Positions 24,284 to 33,276 of a stretch of 64,000 nucleotides of DNA are shown piece by piece. Each line of letters opens with the position of its first letter. Position 1 is the first letter of the stretch. Source of the stretch: Levilactobacillus cerevisiae (lineage in GTDB: Bacteria; Bacillota; Bacilli; Lactobacillales; Lactobacillaceae); contig NZ_RHNN01000011.1 in assembly GCF_003946245.1 (NCBI RefSeq), positions 39,915-103,914 of the forward strand, written 5' to 3'. Both the position numbers and the translations under genes were made by a program. The notes beneath the pieces are model-generated. The model ran no database searches. It saw only the letters and a program-made list of their open reading frames with translations, and had not been told where the DNA came from.

Positions 24284-25867
24284 ATGGGATTAATGACATC
24301 GAGCTTTGTGTTACTGTTGACGGTCGCGGTGGCGAACCTGGTGGCGCAGTGGGTGCCCCGCATTTCCAAGACATACCTCGCGCTCTTGGCAGGGATTATT
24401 GTGGGTCTGATTCCCGGCTTGAATCGACAGATTTTGGGATTTGAAAATGAAATCTTCATGCTGCTGATCCTGGCGCCGCTGCTCTTCTTTGAGGGACAGC
24501 TGACGCCGATGGTTAAGGTGGGCAAGGGGATTCCCAGCATTCTGGGGACGGCGTTTGCCCTAGCGATTGGGTCGGCGGTGGTTGCCACGGTCGGCCTGCA
24601 CCTGGGCTTTGCGGTCAGCCTGCCCGTCGCCTTGATCATGGTTGCCATCAGCACGCCCACGGACGCCACGGCGTTTGAATCCGTCGTGACTGGCCGTAAA
24701 TTTAGCGCACGACTGGGGAATCATTTGAAAATGGAATCGCTGTTTAACGACGCGACCGGACTGATTCTCTTGCAAGCCGGCCTGATGTGGCTCCAGACTC
24801 GCCACCTCTCATTCGGGCAAAACGTGGGCCAACTCGTGGTGTCCGCCGTGGGTGGGGCAGTCGTCGGCGGCGTCCTGGCCTTCGTTGTCATGCTCTTTCG
24901 CCAACAGATCGTCCGCACGGAATCCAACGTGGTGTCGTCGCAAACGCTCATTTACTTGCTCACGCCAATTATCATTTATTTAATTGCCGAAAAATTAGCG
25001 GTGTCCGGGATCATTGCCGTGGTCGTCGCTGGCCTGGTTCACAACGGCGAGGCCAACAGTAGTCGCTTTACGGCCCCGCGGCAGATGTACTTAGGCGTTG
25101 AGCTGATGAACTTTATTGCAGAAATTTTAAACGGCGCCGTCTTCGTGATTCTGGGCATCAGTCTGGAACGCATCGTCCGCCAACAGTATCAGCAAATGTT
25201 CCAGTCGCTGCAGTGGCTCTGGCTGGGGTTGGCGGCATACGGCCTGCTGGTGGTGTGCCGCGTGGGATACGCCTACCTGTTTATTGCCAAGCGGCAGTGG
25301 CGTCCTAGCTGGTTGTTTGCGTTGGGCGGTGTGCACGGTACCGTGACGCTGGCGATGACTTTTTCCATTGTTAATGCGGTCAGCGCGGCGCAGTTCCAAC
25401 AGATTATTTTGGTTGAAACGGTGGTCATCATCGTCAGCATGCTCCTGCCGACCGTGCTGTTCAAATGGCTGTTGCCACAGGATGGGGATGCACTGAGCAA
25501 GCCAGAAATTTTAGCACGGATTCGCCAACAAATGACAGCCGTGGGCGTTGCCCGGGTACGCGAATTGGACCTGGATGCAGCGGTCAAGTACACGGTTATT
25601 TACGACTTGCAGGACCAAACGAAAGCCAACCCGTTGCGCGCGTTTCTCCGGCGGTGGCGCGGGATGACCAGTCACCATCAGGCCATCAGTATCCTGCAGA
25701 GTCGTGATCAACGGTGGGCAATGATGCAGGCGTTTGCCAGCGAACGGGCCTTTTTGGCCGACCAAGCACGCCAACACGTGGTGGAAGTCAGCCTACTCCA
25801 TGACATTTACACGGAAGTCCTAATGGCGGAGGCGCTGGTGGTGGATCCGGCCAGCCAGATGGTTTGA
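24284..25867 (+). CDS. CPA1-family Na+/H+ antiporter
   Basis: A 527-residue membrane protein with about 12 hydrophobic segments in the first 400 residues and a cytoplasmic tail of about 120. Key antiporter motifs are present: LLFFEGQLT, STPTDATAFESV, LFNDATGLIL (conserved ND pair) and GGVHGTVTLAMTFS. It exchanges Na+ or K+ for H+ across the membrane for pH and salt control. The ATG at 24284 has GTGGAGG eight bases upstream. It stands alone between a terminator and a MerR-type promoter. Confidence 0.88.
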   Translation: MGLMTSSFVLLLTVAVANLVAQWVPRISKTYLALLAGIIVGLIPGLNRQILGFENEIFMLLILAPLLFFEGQLTPMVKVGKGIPSILGTAFALAIGSAVVATVGLHLGFAVSLPVALIMVAISTPTDATAFESVVTGRKFSARLGNHLKMESLFNDATGLILLQAGLMWLQTRHLSFGQNVGQLVVSAVGGAVVGGVLAFVVMLFRQQIVRTESNVVSSQTLIYLLTPIIIYLIAEKLAVSGIIAVVVAGLVHNGEANSSRFTAPRQMYLGVELMNFIAEILNGAVFVILGISLERIVRQQYQQMFQSLQWLWLGLAAYGLLVVCRVGYAYLFIAKRQWRPSWLFALGGVHGTVTLAMTFSIVNAVSAAQFQQIILVETVVIIVSMLLPTVLFKWLLPQDGDALSKPEILARIRQQMTAVGVARVRELDLDAAVKYTVIYDLQDQTKANPLRAFLRRWRGMTSHHQAISILQSRDQRWAMMQAFASERAFLADQARQHVVEVSLLHDIYTEVLMAEALVVDPASQMV

Positions 25868-25940
25868 GTGGCCGTGTTAAATATAAAAGTTGGTCGGGGC
25901 CTTTCCGGTATCATCGGGAAACTTGTTTGCGAGCTATGGC

Positions 25941-25971
25941 TTGTCTTCGAGTCCACTCGAAGGTTTAAAGT
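25941..25971 (+). promoter_or_regulatory. MerR-type promoter B
   Basis: TTGTCT, a 19-bp spacer and TAAAGT. The perfect dyad CTTCGAGT-CC-ACTCGAAG fills the spacer; this is the most symmetric of the six sites. Confidence 0.82.
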
Positions 25972-25996
25972 AAGACTATCGAAGGAGTGATGAAGG

Positions 25997-26632
25997 ATGA
26001 AAATTTTAATTTTAGGTGCGTATGGACAAATCGCCCGGCTGGTACGAGAACGCCTGCTAAAGGAAACCGATGCGGAGTTGACGCTGTACTTGCGGCGGGC
26101 CGACCGGTTGCAGGACGTGGAGCCGGCGCGCGAGACGGTGGTTGCCGGGGATGTTAACGACTACGCGTCACTCAAAGACGCCATGGCCGGGCAAGACCTG
26201 GTGTTAGCGGACTTGGGCGGTAAATTTGAACCGCTAGCTCAAAACATTGTGCGGGCAATGACGGCAACTGGCGTGAACCGGTTGATCTACATCACCGGGC
26301 TGGGCCTGTACCACGAGTTACCGGCGAAGTTTGACACCTGGCTGGAGCGGTCCATCGGCCACGAAGTTATGGAAGACACCCGGCGCGCGGCCCAGTTGAT
26401 TGAGACCTCTCCCATTGATTACACCCTCATCCGGGCTGGCTACATGACCAACAACGATGAGGTCGATTACGAGCTGACGGAGAAGGGCGAGCAGTTCAAG
26501 GGCACCACGATTTCCCGGTTGAGCATCGCCGACTTGATTGTGAAAATCATGAAGGACCCGACCCTACACAGCCGCAGTAGCCTGGGGATTGCGAAGGCTG
26601 GAACGGATGGTGATAGTCCGGTTTACTTGTAG
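25997..26632 (+). CDS. NmrA-like NAD(P)-binding reductase
   Basis: A 211-residue paralogue of the proteins at 23075 and 37780. GAYGQIARLVRERLL is the dinucleotide loop; LIYITGLGLYHELP, TLIRAGYMTNN and SRLSIADLIVKIMKDP are shared family positions. GAAGGAGTGATGAAGG precedes the ATG. It is a single gene under MerR-type promoter B, with a terminator after it. Confidence 0.8.
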   Translation: MKILILGAYGQIARLVRERLLKETDAELTLYLRRADRLQDVEPARETVVAGDVNDYASLKDAMAGQDLVLADLGGKFEPLAQNIVRAMTATGVNRLIYITGLGLYHELPAKFDTWLERSIGHEVMEDTRRAAQLIETSPIDYTLIRAGYMTNNDEVDYELTEKGEQFKGTTISRLSIADLIVKIMKDPTLHSRSSLGIAKAGTDGDSPVYL

Positions 26633-26660
26633 CGTTTGGTATCGCTGAATATGTGTGAAA

Positions 26661-26706
26661 AGCACCGCTGGTTTATCCTTTGGGATAGGCTGGCGGTGTC
26701 TTTTTT
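26661..26706 (+). terminator. Terminator after the NmrA-like gene
   Basis: GCACCGC (pairing GCGGTGT) with an inner TATCC/GGATA stem, followed by TTTTTT. Confidence 0.8.
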
Positions 26707-26946
26707 GAGGAGAAAATGGGCGACGCGTATCGGGAATTCAAAATTATTTTTGGTGAGGAATAGTTAGTGAAAAAAATTCTCGCTAGGATTGTAAGATGAG
26801 GGGCGCAAGGGATTGGGGGAGGAACAATTCGAATCATTTATTGAGCAAACAGATTTTGTAGCTGAATACTCACCAACCGTAACGTTGACTTCGAGAATAT
26901 TTAAGACTAATTTGTAAAGTGTAGAGGTACTCACACTTTTGGCGAT

Positions 26947-27102
26947 ATGAGCATACTTGACGTTGCGTGGCTGATAAGGGCAATGGGGCTACTGGGCAAA
27001 GCATACATACGAGTAGTACAAGAAATAAATGAATGGAATGGAAAATATGTGCGGGCTTCCAATGCACACCAGTATTCGATTAAACAATTAATTAGTAGAT
27101 AG
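26947..27102 (+). CDS. Small ORF or C-terminal gene remnant
   Basis: A 51-codon frame (MSILDVAWLIRAMGLLGKAY at the start, ending KQLISR) with a protein-like composition, 12 bp before the secreted-protein gene. No ribosome binding site precedes the ATG, and the same frame stays open for ten further codons upstream before a stop. It reads like the tail of a decayed gene. No family is recognised. Confidence 0.3.
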   Translation: MSILDVAWLIRAMGLLGKAYIRVVQEINEWNGKYVRASNAHQYSIKQLISR

Positions 27103-27114
27103 GTGGGATGGTAA

Positions 27115-28104
27115 ATGAATAATCATTATTTTTTTAGAACGGTTGAACTTCTAATTGCTACATTGTTTTTTCTGGGATTACCACAGGGAAACGCATCGGC
27201 GCAAGCCAAGTCTCAGACCTACGGCTATGTTCTTAACTCGGGCAAGGTGTCGATGTACACAGTCAAGTCATCTATGTGGTCTGCGACTAAGCATAAGAAG
27301 CACAGTACCCAGACAATTTACTTCAAGCACGGTGAACTGACTCACCGGGGTGTACGGTATATTGGTCTGCAACGTCAGGCGGTGACCTGGACCTTTACTA
27401 ACGGACAGGCTAAACCCAAGCAACGGAAGACAGTTTACGTTCGCCAGCGTTCGGTAAAGCGGGTTAAAGCGGTTTTGACGCAAGCGAAAGTCAAGCGTAC
27501 GCCAGTGACTTTGAAGTCCAACCGGTATAACTTTTGGAATCAACCGCGGGGGACCCAGCAAAAAGTCCGGGAACAACATCGCGGGTCCAATTATCGGTTC
27601 CGCACATTGTACGTTACAGAAAAAATGCAAACACGCTTACATGGCACCTTTATGAAGGTAGTTACACCGACTGGGAAAAAGCTGGGATGGATTTACGCGG
27701 GGGCGTTAACTGCTGGCAAGTATGAAGACCCAATCGCCTTTCTGACCCACGGGAGTAAACTGACTAAGAACGTTTGGGTCAACCCCAAAAAGTCCCGCAT
27801 TAAGGTTGCCGCGTTAAGCCAAGACAATGAACTGAAAACACTGATCGTGCAGGGTGAAAATAATGAGGCCACGGTGATCAATGTGAATACAATTCACGAT
27901 ACTTACTTTGTGTTAAGAAGTAATCGGACGCAGTCAACGCTTAGATATACGAGTGACAAGATGTATAATGAAAACTTCTATAAGTATGGTTATATCGGTA
28001 TCAAAGATAATCGGGTTATTTTTTTAAAGTTTTTCTTTGAAGATTGCACCCATGGGTCAGAAATTACGGTAAATTTGCAGGGACAGCTACATCAAGATTT
28101 TTAG
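27115..28104 (+). CDS. Secreted, strongly basic protein with SH3/GW-like segments
   Basis: A 329-residue protein with a signal peptide (TVELLIATLFFLGLP, cleavage near ASA-QA) and a basic mature part. It has tandem segments of the pattern WNQP...YV...GWIYAG, similar to GW/SH3b-like cell-surface modules of lactobacilli, and a less similar C-terminal portion. The protein at 47471 has a comparable WNVP...DGWVS arrangement. It probably binds the cell wall. The ATG is preceded by AGGTGGGATGGTAA, a moderate site. Lower GC than the neighbouring core genes. Confidence 0.7.
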   Translation: MNNHYFFRTVELLIATLFFLGLPQGNASAQAKSQTYGYVLNSGKVSMYTVKSSMWSATKHKKHSTQTIYFKHGELTHRGVRYIGLQRQAVTWTFTNGQAKPKQRKTVYVRQRSVKRVKAVLTQAKVKRTPVTLKSNRYNFWNQPRGTQQKVREQHRGSNYRFRTLYVTEKMQTRLHGTFMKVVTPTGKKLGWIYAGALTAGKYEDPIAFLTHGSKLTKNVWVNPKKSRIKVAALSQDNELKTLIVQGENNEATVINVNTIHDTYFVLRSNRTQSTLRYTSDKMYNENFYKYGYIGIKDNRVIFLKFFFEDCTHGSEITVNLQGQLHQDF

Positions 28105-28131
28105 AGTGAAATCGCATTTTGCAGTTCCTCA

Positions 28132-28180
28132 AAATCACAAAACCTCAATTCGGTTATGCTGGATTGAGGTTTTGTGATTT
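28132..28180. terminator. Long perfect hairpin, terminator
   Basis: AAATCACAAAACCTCAAT and ATTGAGGTTTTGTGATTT form a perfect 18-bp stem with a 13-nt loop between convergent genes. The U tract is internal, so it can terminate in both directions. Confidence 0.75.
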
Positions 28181-28238
28181 GCTGGTTCTTTAGAGTGGCT
28201 TACTGTGTTGGCAACAATGATGAACTTTGGCTGAACCA

Positions 28239-28421
28239 TTAGCGGACAAACCCCTTTTGATTGATGGTTTTCTTCTGTCGCTCACCTAAAACGTAGTTGT
28301 AAAGTGCCAACAAGACGGCCTTTTTAGCCGGATCTTTTTCGTATAGGGCGCCGTTTAATAAATCGTTCATATTTGTTTTATCGGCGGTCTTGAAAACACT
28401 GTCGATATTATTGGTAGCCAT
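28239..28421 (-). CDS. Small conserved-looking cytosolic protein
   Basis: A 60-residue protein, MATNNIDSVFKTADKTN at the start, mainly helical, with an AKKAVLLALYNYVLGERQ helix. No signal peptide or metal site. A partial site (GGTG) lies upstream. Codon use is coherent, and it is convergent with the secreted-protein gene. The function is unknown. Confidence 0.55.
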   Translation of the reverse strand: MATNNIDSVFKTADKTNMNDLLNGALYEKDPAKKAVLLALYNYVLGERQKKTINQKGFVR

Positions 28422-28634
28422 CTTTAAATCACCAAGCTTTCTACAAATTTAAACCCATTATAGCTTATTTCTGAGTAGGTTGGGAAATGATCAGGTTTTG
28501 AGATAGAAGGACGATGATTAATGCTAGTGGAAAGTGAGTGGCCAGGATTAATAGTCTAAATACTTGAAAAAGAGGCGCCTTTCAAAATAATAGGCTGGAT
28601 TGGCGCGTAATTTCCATTCCCCCAAAAATAACCC

Positions 28635-28665
28635 TTGCCTTCAACCTACTGCAAGGTTGTATGCT
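28635..28665 (+). promoter_or_regulatory. MerR-type promoter C
   Basis: TTGCCT, a 19-bp spacer and TATGCT, with the dyad CAACCT...AGGTTG in the spacer. It places the transcription start near 28672 and rules out the in-frame ATG at 28661 as a start. Confidence 0.8.
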
Positions 28666-28699
28666 TAGAGCAACAACAAATGCAAAGGAGATCTTTCGG

Positions 28700-29176
28700 A
28701 TGGCAACAAACGTTTTGATTGTTGATTACTCTTGGTCCGGCACGACGGCAAAAATGGCGGCGCTGCTCCAACGGGTGACGGGTGGGACTGCGGTGGACCT
28801 GACCGTGACTGCGGGCACCTTTCCCAGCGACATGTTTGCGACGGCCGACACCGCTAGTCAACAGCTCGCCAGTGGGCAGTTGCCAGCGTTGACCAACGCG
28901 TTACCCGACTTGCGGTCGTTTGACACCGTGCTGGTTGGTGGGCCCGTTTGGGGTGGCACCGTCGCCACTCCCGTACGGCGTTTCTTAGCACAGCTACCAG
29001 GCTTCAGCGGTACCGTGGCGCCGTTTTACACGGATGCCGGAACGCCGGGCAACTATGAGGCGGACTTTGCCAGCCTGGTACCCACGGCGAAAGTGGCTGC
29101 TGGGATTGGTCTCACGGCTGGTGAATTGCCCACGGCCGAAGCAGCCCTGACCACTTGGTGGACCCATTTGGCATAA
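28700..29176 (+). CDS. Flavodoxin-like protein
   Basis: A 158-residue flavodoxin-fold protein. VLIVDYSWSGTTAKMAALL (residues 5-23) is the FMN phosphate-binding loop and LVGGPVWGGTVATPVRRFL the second loop. AAAGGAG lies nine bases before the ATG at 28700. Probably a quinone-reducing or electron-carrier protein. It is directly followed by a zinc alcohol dehydrogenase with its own MerR-type promoter. Confidence 0.82.
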   Translation: MATNVLIVDYSWSGTTAKMAALLQRVTGGTAVDLTVTAGTFPSDMFATADTASQQLASGQLPALTNALPDLRSFDTVLVGGPVWGGTVATPVRRFLAQLPGFSGTVAPFYTDAGTPGNYEADFASLVPTAKVAAGIGLTAGELPTAEAALTTWWTHLA

Positions 29177-29180
29177 AAGC

Positions 29181-29211
29181 TTGCCCTGAAGTGGGCTTAA
29201 AGGTATAGACT
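29181..29211 (+). promoter_or_regulatory. MerR-type promoter D
   Basis: TTGCCC, a 19-bp spacer and TAGACT. The spacer dyad (CCCTGAAGTGGGCTTAAAGG) is imperfect. It begins 5 bp after the flavodoxin stop. Confidence 0.75.
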
Positions 29212-29245
29212 AAGCGTAACAAATAGAAAATGGAGGAAATATCTT

Positions 29246-30289
29246 ATGAAAACAGCAGTCTTCGTTGAACCAGGTAAAGTCGAGGCACAAGAACTCCCCA
29301 AACCAGCCGTCAAGAACCCAACCGACGCTGTACTTAAAATTGTGCGCGCCTGTGTCTGTGGCTCCGACCTGTGGTGGTACCGCGGGATTAACGATCGCCA
29401 GAAGAACACACCGGTCGGCCACGAAGCCATTGGTATCGTGGAGAGTGTCGGCAGCGCTGTGACCAACGTCCAACCGGGAGACTTTGTCATTGCTCCCTTT
29501 ACTCACGGTTGTGGCCACTGTGCCGCTTGTTTGGCCGGCTTTGATGGCAACTGTGAAAACGCGCAGACTGACGACGAAATCGTTGGCTATCAAGGGGAAT
29601 ATCTGCGTTTCAGAAACGCTGATTGGGCCTTGGTCAAGGTGCCTGGCCAACCTAGCGACTACACGGATGCCCAACTGAACGACCTGTTAACGCTGGCCGA
29701 CGTGATGGCGACCGGCTACCACGCCGCCGCAACCGCCGAAGTCAAAGCGGGCGACACGGTCGTTGTCATGGGTGACGGCGCCGTGGGCCTCTGTGGTGTG
29801 ATTGCTGCCAAATTGCGTGGCGCAACGCGGATCATCGCCATGAGTCGGCACGCTGACCGGCAAGCGTTGGCCACTGAATTTGGCGCGACCGACATCGTGG
29901 CTGAACGGGGCGACGAAGCCGTTGCACACGTGATGGCACTGACGGATGGCGCTGGGGCCGATGCCGTGCTCGAATGTGTCGGCACGGAACAGTCTGTGGA
30001 TACGGCCGTGAAAGTTGGTCGCGCCGGCGCTGTGGTGGGCCGCGTGGGGGTTCCCCAGAAGGCTGAAATGAACACCAACAACCTGTTCTGGAAGAACATT
30101 GGTCTGCGTGGGGGGATTGCCTCCGTTACCACGTACGACCGGGCCGTGTTGCTGGACGCTGTTTTAACTGGTAAGATTCACCCCGGCAAGGTCTTCACGC
30201 AGCGCTTTGACCTGGACCACGTGGCAGAAGCCTACGCGGCGATGGACAAGCGGGAAGCGATTAAGTCTTTGTTAGTGATTAGTGAATAG
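29246..30289 (+). CDS. Zinc-dependent alcohol dehydrogenase-family oxidoreductase
   Basis: A 347-residue medium-chain dehydrogenase. The catalytic zinc site is VCGSDLW (Cys38) with GHEAIG; the structural zinc site C-GHC-AAC-LAGFDGN-C is complete; the NAD(P) loop is VVVMGDGAVGLCGV (about residue 172). Such enzymes reduce or oxidise short aldehydes and alcohols; in bacilli, homologous adhA-like genes are activated by the MerR protein AdhR under aldehyde stress, which parallels the MerR-type promoter here. Its own terminator follows. Confidence 0.88.
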   Translation: MKTAVFVEPGKVEAQELPKPAVKNPTDAVLKIVRACVCGSDLWWYRGINDRQKNTPVGHEAIGIVESVGSAVTNVQPGDFVIAPFTHGCGHCAACLAGFDGNCENAQTDDEIVGYQGEYLRFRNADWALVKVPGQPSDYTDAQLNDLLTLADVMATGYHAAATAEVKAGDTVVVMGDGAVGLCGVIAAKLRGATRIIAMSRHADRQALATEFGATDIVAERGDEAVAHVMALTDGAGADAVLECVGTEQSVDTAVKVGRAGAVVGRVGVPQKAEMNTNNLFWKNIGLRGGIASVTTYDRAVLLDAVLTGKIHPGKVFTQRFDLDHVAEAYAAMDKREAIKSLLVISE

Positions 30290-30299
30290 GTGAAATGTA

Positions 30300-30327
30300 G
30301 GCGCGGACTGAATGGTTCGCGCCTTTT
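30300..30327 (+). terminator. Terminator of the alcohol dehydrogenase gene
   Basis: GGCGCG and CGCGCC form a 6-bp GC stem followed by TTTT. Confidence 0.8.
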
Positions 30328-30448
30328 ATAATGCAAATTATAGCGACTTTAAAGAATACTGGGAAAATGCGGTTTATGTCAAGAGGTAAAAATCAAAGCG
30401 GTGGCATTGTTATATCTTTGTTATTAATAACGAAAAACAATTCCTCCT

Positions 30449-30487
30449 AAAAATGAGTCTCGACAGTAATCGCCGGGACCCATTTTT
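30449..30487 (-). terminator. Terminator of the helD-like gene
   Basis: On the minus strand AAAAATGGGTCCCG pairs with CGAGACTCATTTTT (two mismatches), ending in a T run, 9 bp after the stop codon. Confidence 0.75.
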
Positions 30488-30495
30488 TAAGCAAT

Positions 30496-32301
30496 TCAGC
30501 TAATAATCAAATCCTTAGTTCCCCGCGAAGCCGCCACGTAGCGGCGGTGGTCGCCGAGATCAGGCGCGTTGTAGAAGGCACTATCCCAGTCCGTCACGAC
30601 GGCGGTGTCAAATTCTAGTCCCTTGGCGACCGCCAGAGCCATGACGTTGATGCCGGGCCGCACCGTCCGGGTTGCCGTCGCGGTTAAGAATTGCGCGTTG
30701 GGCAGTTGCCGGGCCAAGGCGCTCGCGGCCGCCGTGGTTGGCGTTAGTACGCCCAGACTCTGGCTCGCTGGCAGGGTGTTAGTCGTTAGAAAATCCAACA
30801 ACTCTCCCGGGGCCACGCGCTTTGGCCGGGTCCCTTCCGCCTGAACGGCCTTAATTTTCGGTTGCCAACTGCCGGCGTACTGGGCAAAGAAACGGGTGAT
30901 GGCGCCGGTCGCGCGGTAGCTAGTGGTCAGGTGCAAGGTCACCGTTTTTGCCGGCTCAAAGTAGCTCGCAATGTCGGTGGCCGTGCCGGTCAGGCGTTGC
31001 CGATGGTCGCCCACAATCGTGATTTCAGCGTTGTGGTAGAGGGTCGTAAGAAACAGCCAACTGGCCGCGTCGTAGTCCTGGGCCTCGTCAATGAACAGGG
31101 CGGCGGTCATGGTTTGCTGGTAGGCGGTAAATTGCAGTAGTAGGTACAGTCGATCGTACGCCGTCAACTGCGGGAGGCCGAGGTCATGGGCAAAGGTAGT
31201 CCAGTCCAGCCACGCGCTAACGTCGGCCGGAACCTGGTCAGTGGCGGTCAACCAGCGCCAGGCCCGCTGCATGCGCTTCAACAGGCTGGCGTGGCTACTG
31301 GATTGGTCGTAAGCCACCGGTAACAGGCCCGCTGGCGTTTGGTCGTACGGTTGTTGCAGCAGGGTGGCCAGTTGTGGCAGGTGGTTGTCTGCCGTGGTGG
31401 TAATGGTCAAACCAAATCGCCGGCCCCAGGATTGCACCAATTTCAGGTAGGGCGTACTCAGGGGCTCGGCCTCGCCCAACGCTGGCAGAACGCCGCGAAT
31501 GTAGCGGCTAAAGGCCGTACTGGGAGTCAAAATTAAGATGTCGGCGGGCGTCCAACTTTCACGGTGGCGGTACAGTTGGTAGGCCACCCGTTGCAGGAGC
31601 ACGGACGTCTTGCCACTGCCGGCGACCCCGTCCACAATCACGACGGGGTGCGTGCTCTCACGGATGATGGCGTTTTGTTCCTGCTGGATGGTGGTGGTGA
31701 TTTCCTGGAGGCCGCCGCTGCGGTTACCAGCTAGGACTTCCAGCAACAGGGGATCGCCAATCGCCGCGTGGGTGTCGACGGTCTTCACCAGGTGGTCGTG
31801 GTCGATGACAAATTGTTGGCGCCCGACCACGGTGACCGGAATAGCGCGGTCATTGGCTTGATAGCTGGTCGCCCCCGTCCGATTAGCGTAGTATGCGTCA
31901 GCCACCGGAGCCCGCCAATCGTAGACCAGGTCGTGGCTGTGCTCGTCGGTGTACCCGACCTTGCCGAGGTAAAGGTCCTCGGCATCCCCGTCGCCAAAGT
32001 CCAGCTGGAGCTTGGCAAAGTAGGCCTGAGGTAACAGCAAGTTTGCGTGCGCCAGCCGGGTGACGGCCGTATCGTGGCGGGCATTCAGGGTATCAATTTG
32101 CCGGTTGTTGGCCTCGATGCTGGCAAAGGTATCCAGCTGGTCGCTGAAGGTTCCTAGGTCGAGGTGGCCCTCACTGCCCAGCGCCCGTTTCATGGTGCGC
32201 GCCGTTTCGGCCAGGTCCGCCAGTTGCGTCGTGAGTTGCTTACGATCACGGGTTAACCGCCGATAGATTTTCTGCAGATGGTGTGCCTCTGATTGTGCCA
32301 T
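30496..32301 (-). CDS. HelD-like superfamily 1 helicase (RNA polymerase recycling factor)
   Basis: A 601-residue SF1 ATPase. It has a long N-terminal coiled-coil (about residues 1-80), YDWRAPVADAYY (a HelD hallmark, near 127), Walker A GVAGSGKTS (near 225), Walker B FIDEAQDYD, and motif VI VAASRGTKDL at the C-terminus. HelD removes stalled RNA polymerase from DNA. The protein ends right after motif VI and is shorter than the usual 700-780 residues. AGGTGATT precedes the start. Confidence 0.83.
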   Translation of the reverse strand: MAQSEAHHLQKIYRRLTRDRKQLTTQLADLAETARTMKRALGSEGHLDLGTFSDQLDTFASIEANNRQIDTLNARHDTAVTRLAHANLLLPQAYFAKLQLDFGDGDAEDLYLGKVGYTDEHSHDLVYDWRAPVADAYYANRTGATSYQANDRAIPVTVVGRQQFVIDHDHLVKTVDTHAAIGDPLLLEVLAGNRSGGLQEITTTIQQEQNAIIRESTHPVVIVDGVAGSGKTSVLLQRVAYQLYRHRESWTPADILILTPSTAFSRYIRGVLPALGEAEPLSTPYLKLVQSWGRRFGLTITTTADNHLPQLATLLQQPYDQTPAGLLPVAYDQSSSHASLLKRMQRAWRWLTATDQVPADVSAWLDWTTFAHDLGLPQLTAYDRLYLLLQFTAYQQTMTAALFIDEAQDYDAASWLFLTTLYHNAEITIVGDHRQRLTGTATDIASYFEPAKTVTLHLTTSYRATGAITRFFAQYAGSWQPKIKAVQAEGTRPKRVAPGELLDFLTTNTLPASQSLGVLTPTTAAASALARQLPNAQFLTATATRTVRPGINVMALAVAKGLEFDTAVVTDWDSAFYNAPDLGDHRRYVAASRGTKDLIIS

Positions 32302-32524
32302 CCAATCACCTCCGAGTCCCTTAGTTTACGCGCTTTTGCGGCAATGACCAGTCTGTTTTTGCGCTGGGGAACATGGTATAATAACTATGGGGGAAAGCGT
32401 GAGGGACTGGTGTGGTGACCGACTTCACGGCTACTGACTTGTTATTGATTGCTAATCTCCCGTAAACAATAGTTATCAGGCTTAACATCTAAAAAATAGT
32501 CATTAAATGAACATTGATAAACAA

Positions 32525-32564
32525 AAAGGCACACATTAGCTTTCATTAGTTAATGTGCGCCTTT
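32525..32564. terminator. Terminator of the quinone reductase gene
   Basis: AAAGGCACACATTA and TAATGTGCGCCTTT form a stem with one internal mismatch and A/T flanks, just past the minus-strand stop codon. Confidence 0.75.
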
Positions 32565-32572
32565 AATCATTA

Positions 32573-33163
32573 TTAAACACTAAACTTTTGTAAAAGCTGT
32601 TCCCGTTGCTGCAGCGACTTCTTCTCCACCTGAGCAAAGTTGTGCCATTTAAAATGCCATAGCCGGGTCTTCAGGAAGGTGCCACGGAAGAGCAACTTGG
32701 CCAGTGGGGCTCCGAACAACAGGCGGTAAGCCAGGTTGGGCGTGCCCATGGTGGTGATGATGTCAATTCGCGGCTGCTTGGTCAGCTTGGTTTTCATGGT
32801 CTGCGCGTCGTACAGTTGGCCCTTGGCGTAGACTTTGTCGAGAAAGCCCTTGGTCATGGCGGGCATGACTTCCCACCAAACGGGAAACATGAAGATGATC
32901 CGGTCAGCGTTGAAGAGGCGTTGCTGGTAGTCGGCGACCTGGGGATCCGTCGCCCGGCCGCGCCGCCAGTTACTCAGGTCTTCGGCGGACATGACCGGGT
33001 TGAAGCCGTCCGCGTGGAGGTCGATCAGGTCGACGTCGTTGTGTGCTTGCCGTTGTTGCGTCATGACCCGTTGCAGCAAAGCCGCGAGAAATGACCGGTG
33101 ATGGGGAACGTTGTTGCCAGCGGTAGCGGTGTAGGGATGATCAAAGATAATAACAGTTTTCAT
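32573..33163 (-). CDS. NAD(P)H:quinone reductase, Flavodoxin_2 family
   Basis: A 196-residue protein of the MdaB/KefF/NQO1-like group. VIIFDHPYTATAGNNV is the FMN loop and FMFPVWWEVMPAMTKGFLDKV (near residue 92) is the signature segment. It would carry out two-electron reduction of quinones. It diverges from a Crp/Fnr-family gene across a region with two inverted repeats, so that regulator probably controls it. Confidence 0.85.
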   Translation of the reverse strand: MKTVIIFDHPYTATAGNNVPHHRSFLAALLQRVMTQQRQAHNDVDLIDLHADGFNPVMSAEDLSNWRRGRATDPQVADYQQRLFNADRIIFMFPVWWEVMPAMTKGFLDKVYAKGQLYDAQTMKTKLTKQPRIDIITTMGTPNLAYRLLFGAPLAKLLFRGTFLKTRLWHFKWHNFAQVEKKSLQQREQLLQKFSV

Positions 33164-33172
33164 AGGAAAGAC

Positions 33173-33250
33173 CTCGTTTTAATTTCATAGGATTAATTGT
33201 TAAAACGAGTATAGGTGCCGTCAGCCATTGCGGCATTAACAAATGTTAAT
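33173..33250. promoter_or_regulatory. Two inverted repeats between quinone reductase and Crp/Fnr-like gene
   Basis: CTCGTTTTAA and TTAAAACGAG form a perfect 10-bp inverted repeat with a 17-bp spacer (33173-33209). ATTAACA-AA-TGTTAAT (33235-33250) is a second dyad of Crp/Fnr-site size directly before the regulator's ribosome binding site. Confidence 0.6.
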
Positions 33251-33276
33251 TCGAGTGGCCAAAGGAGCATTGACGC

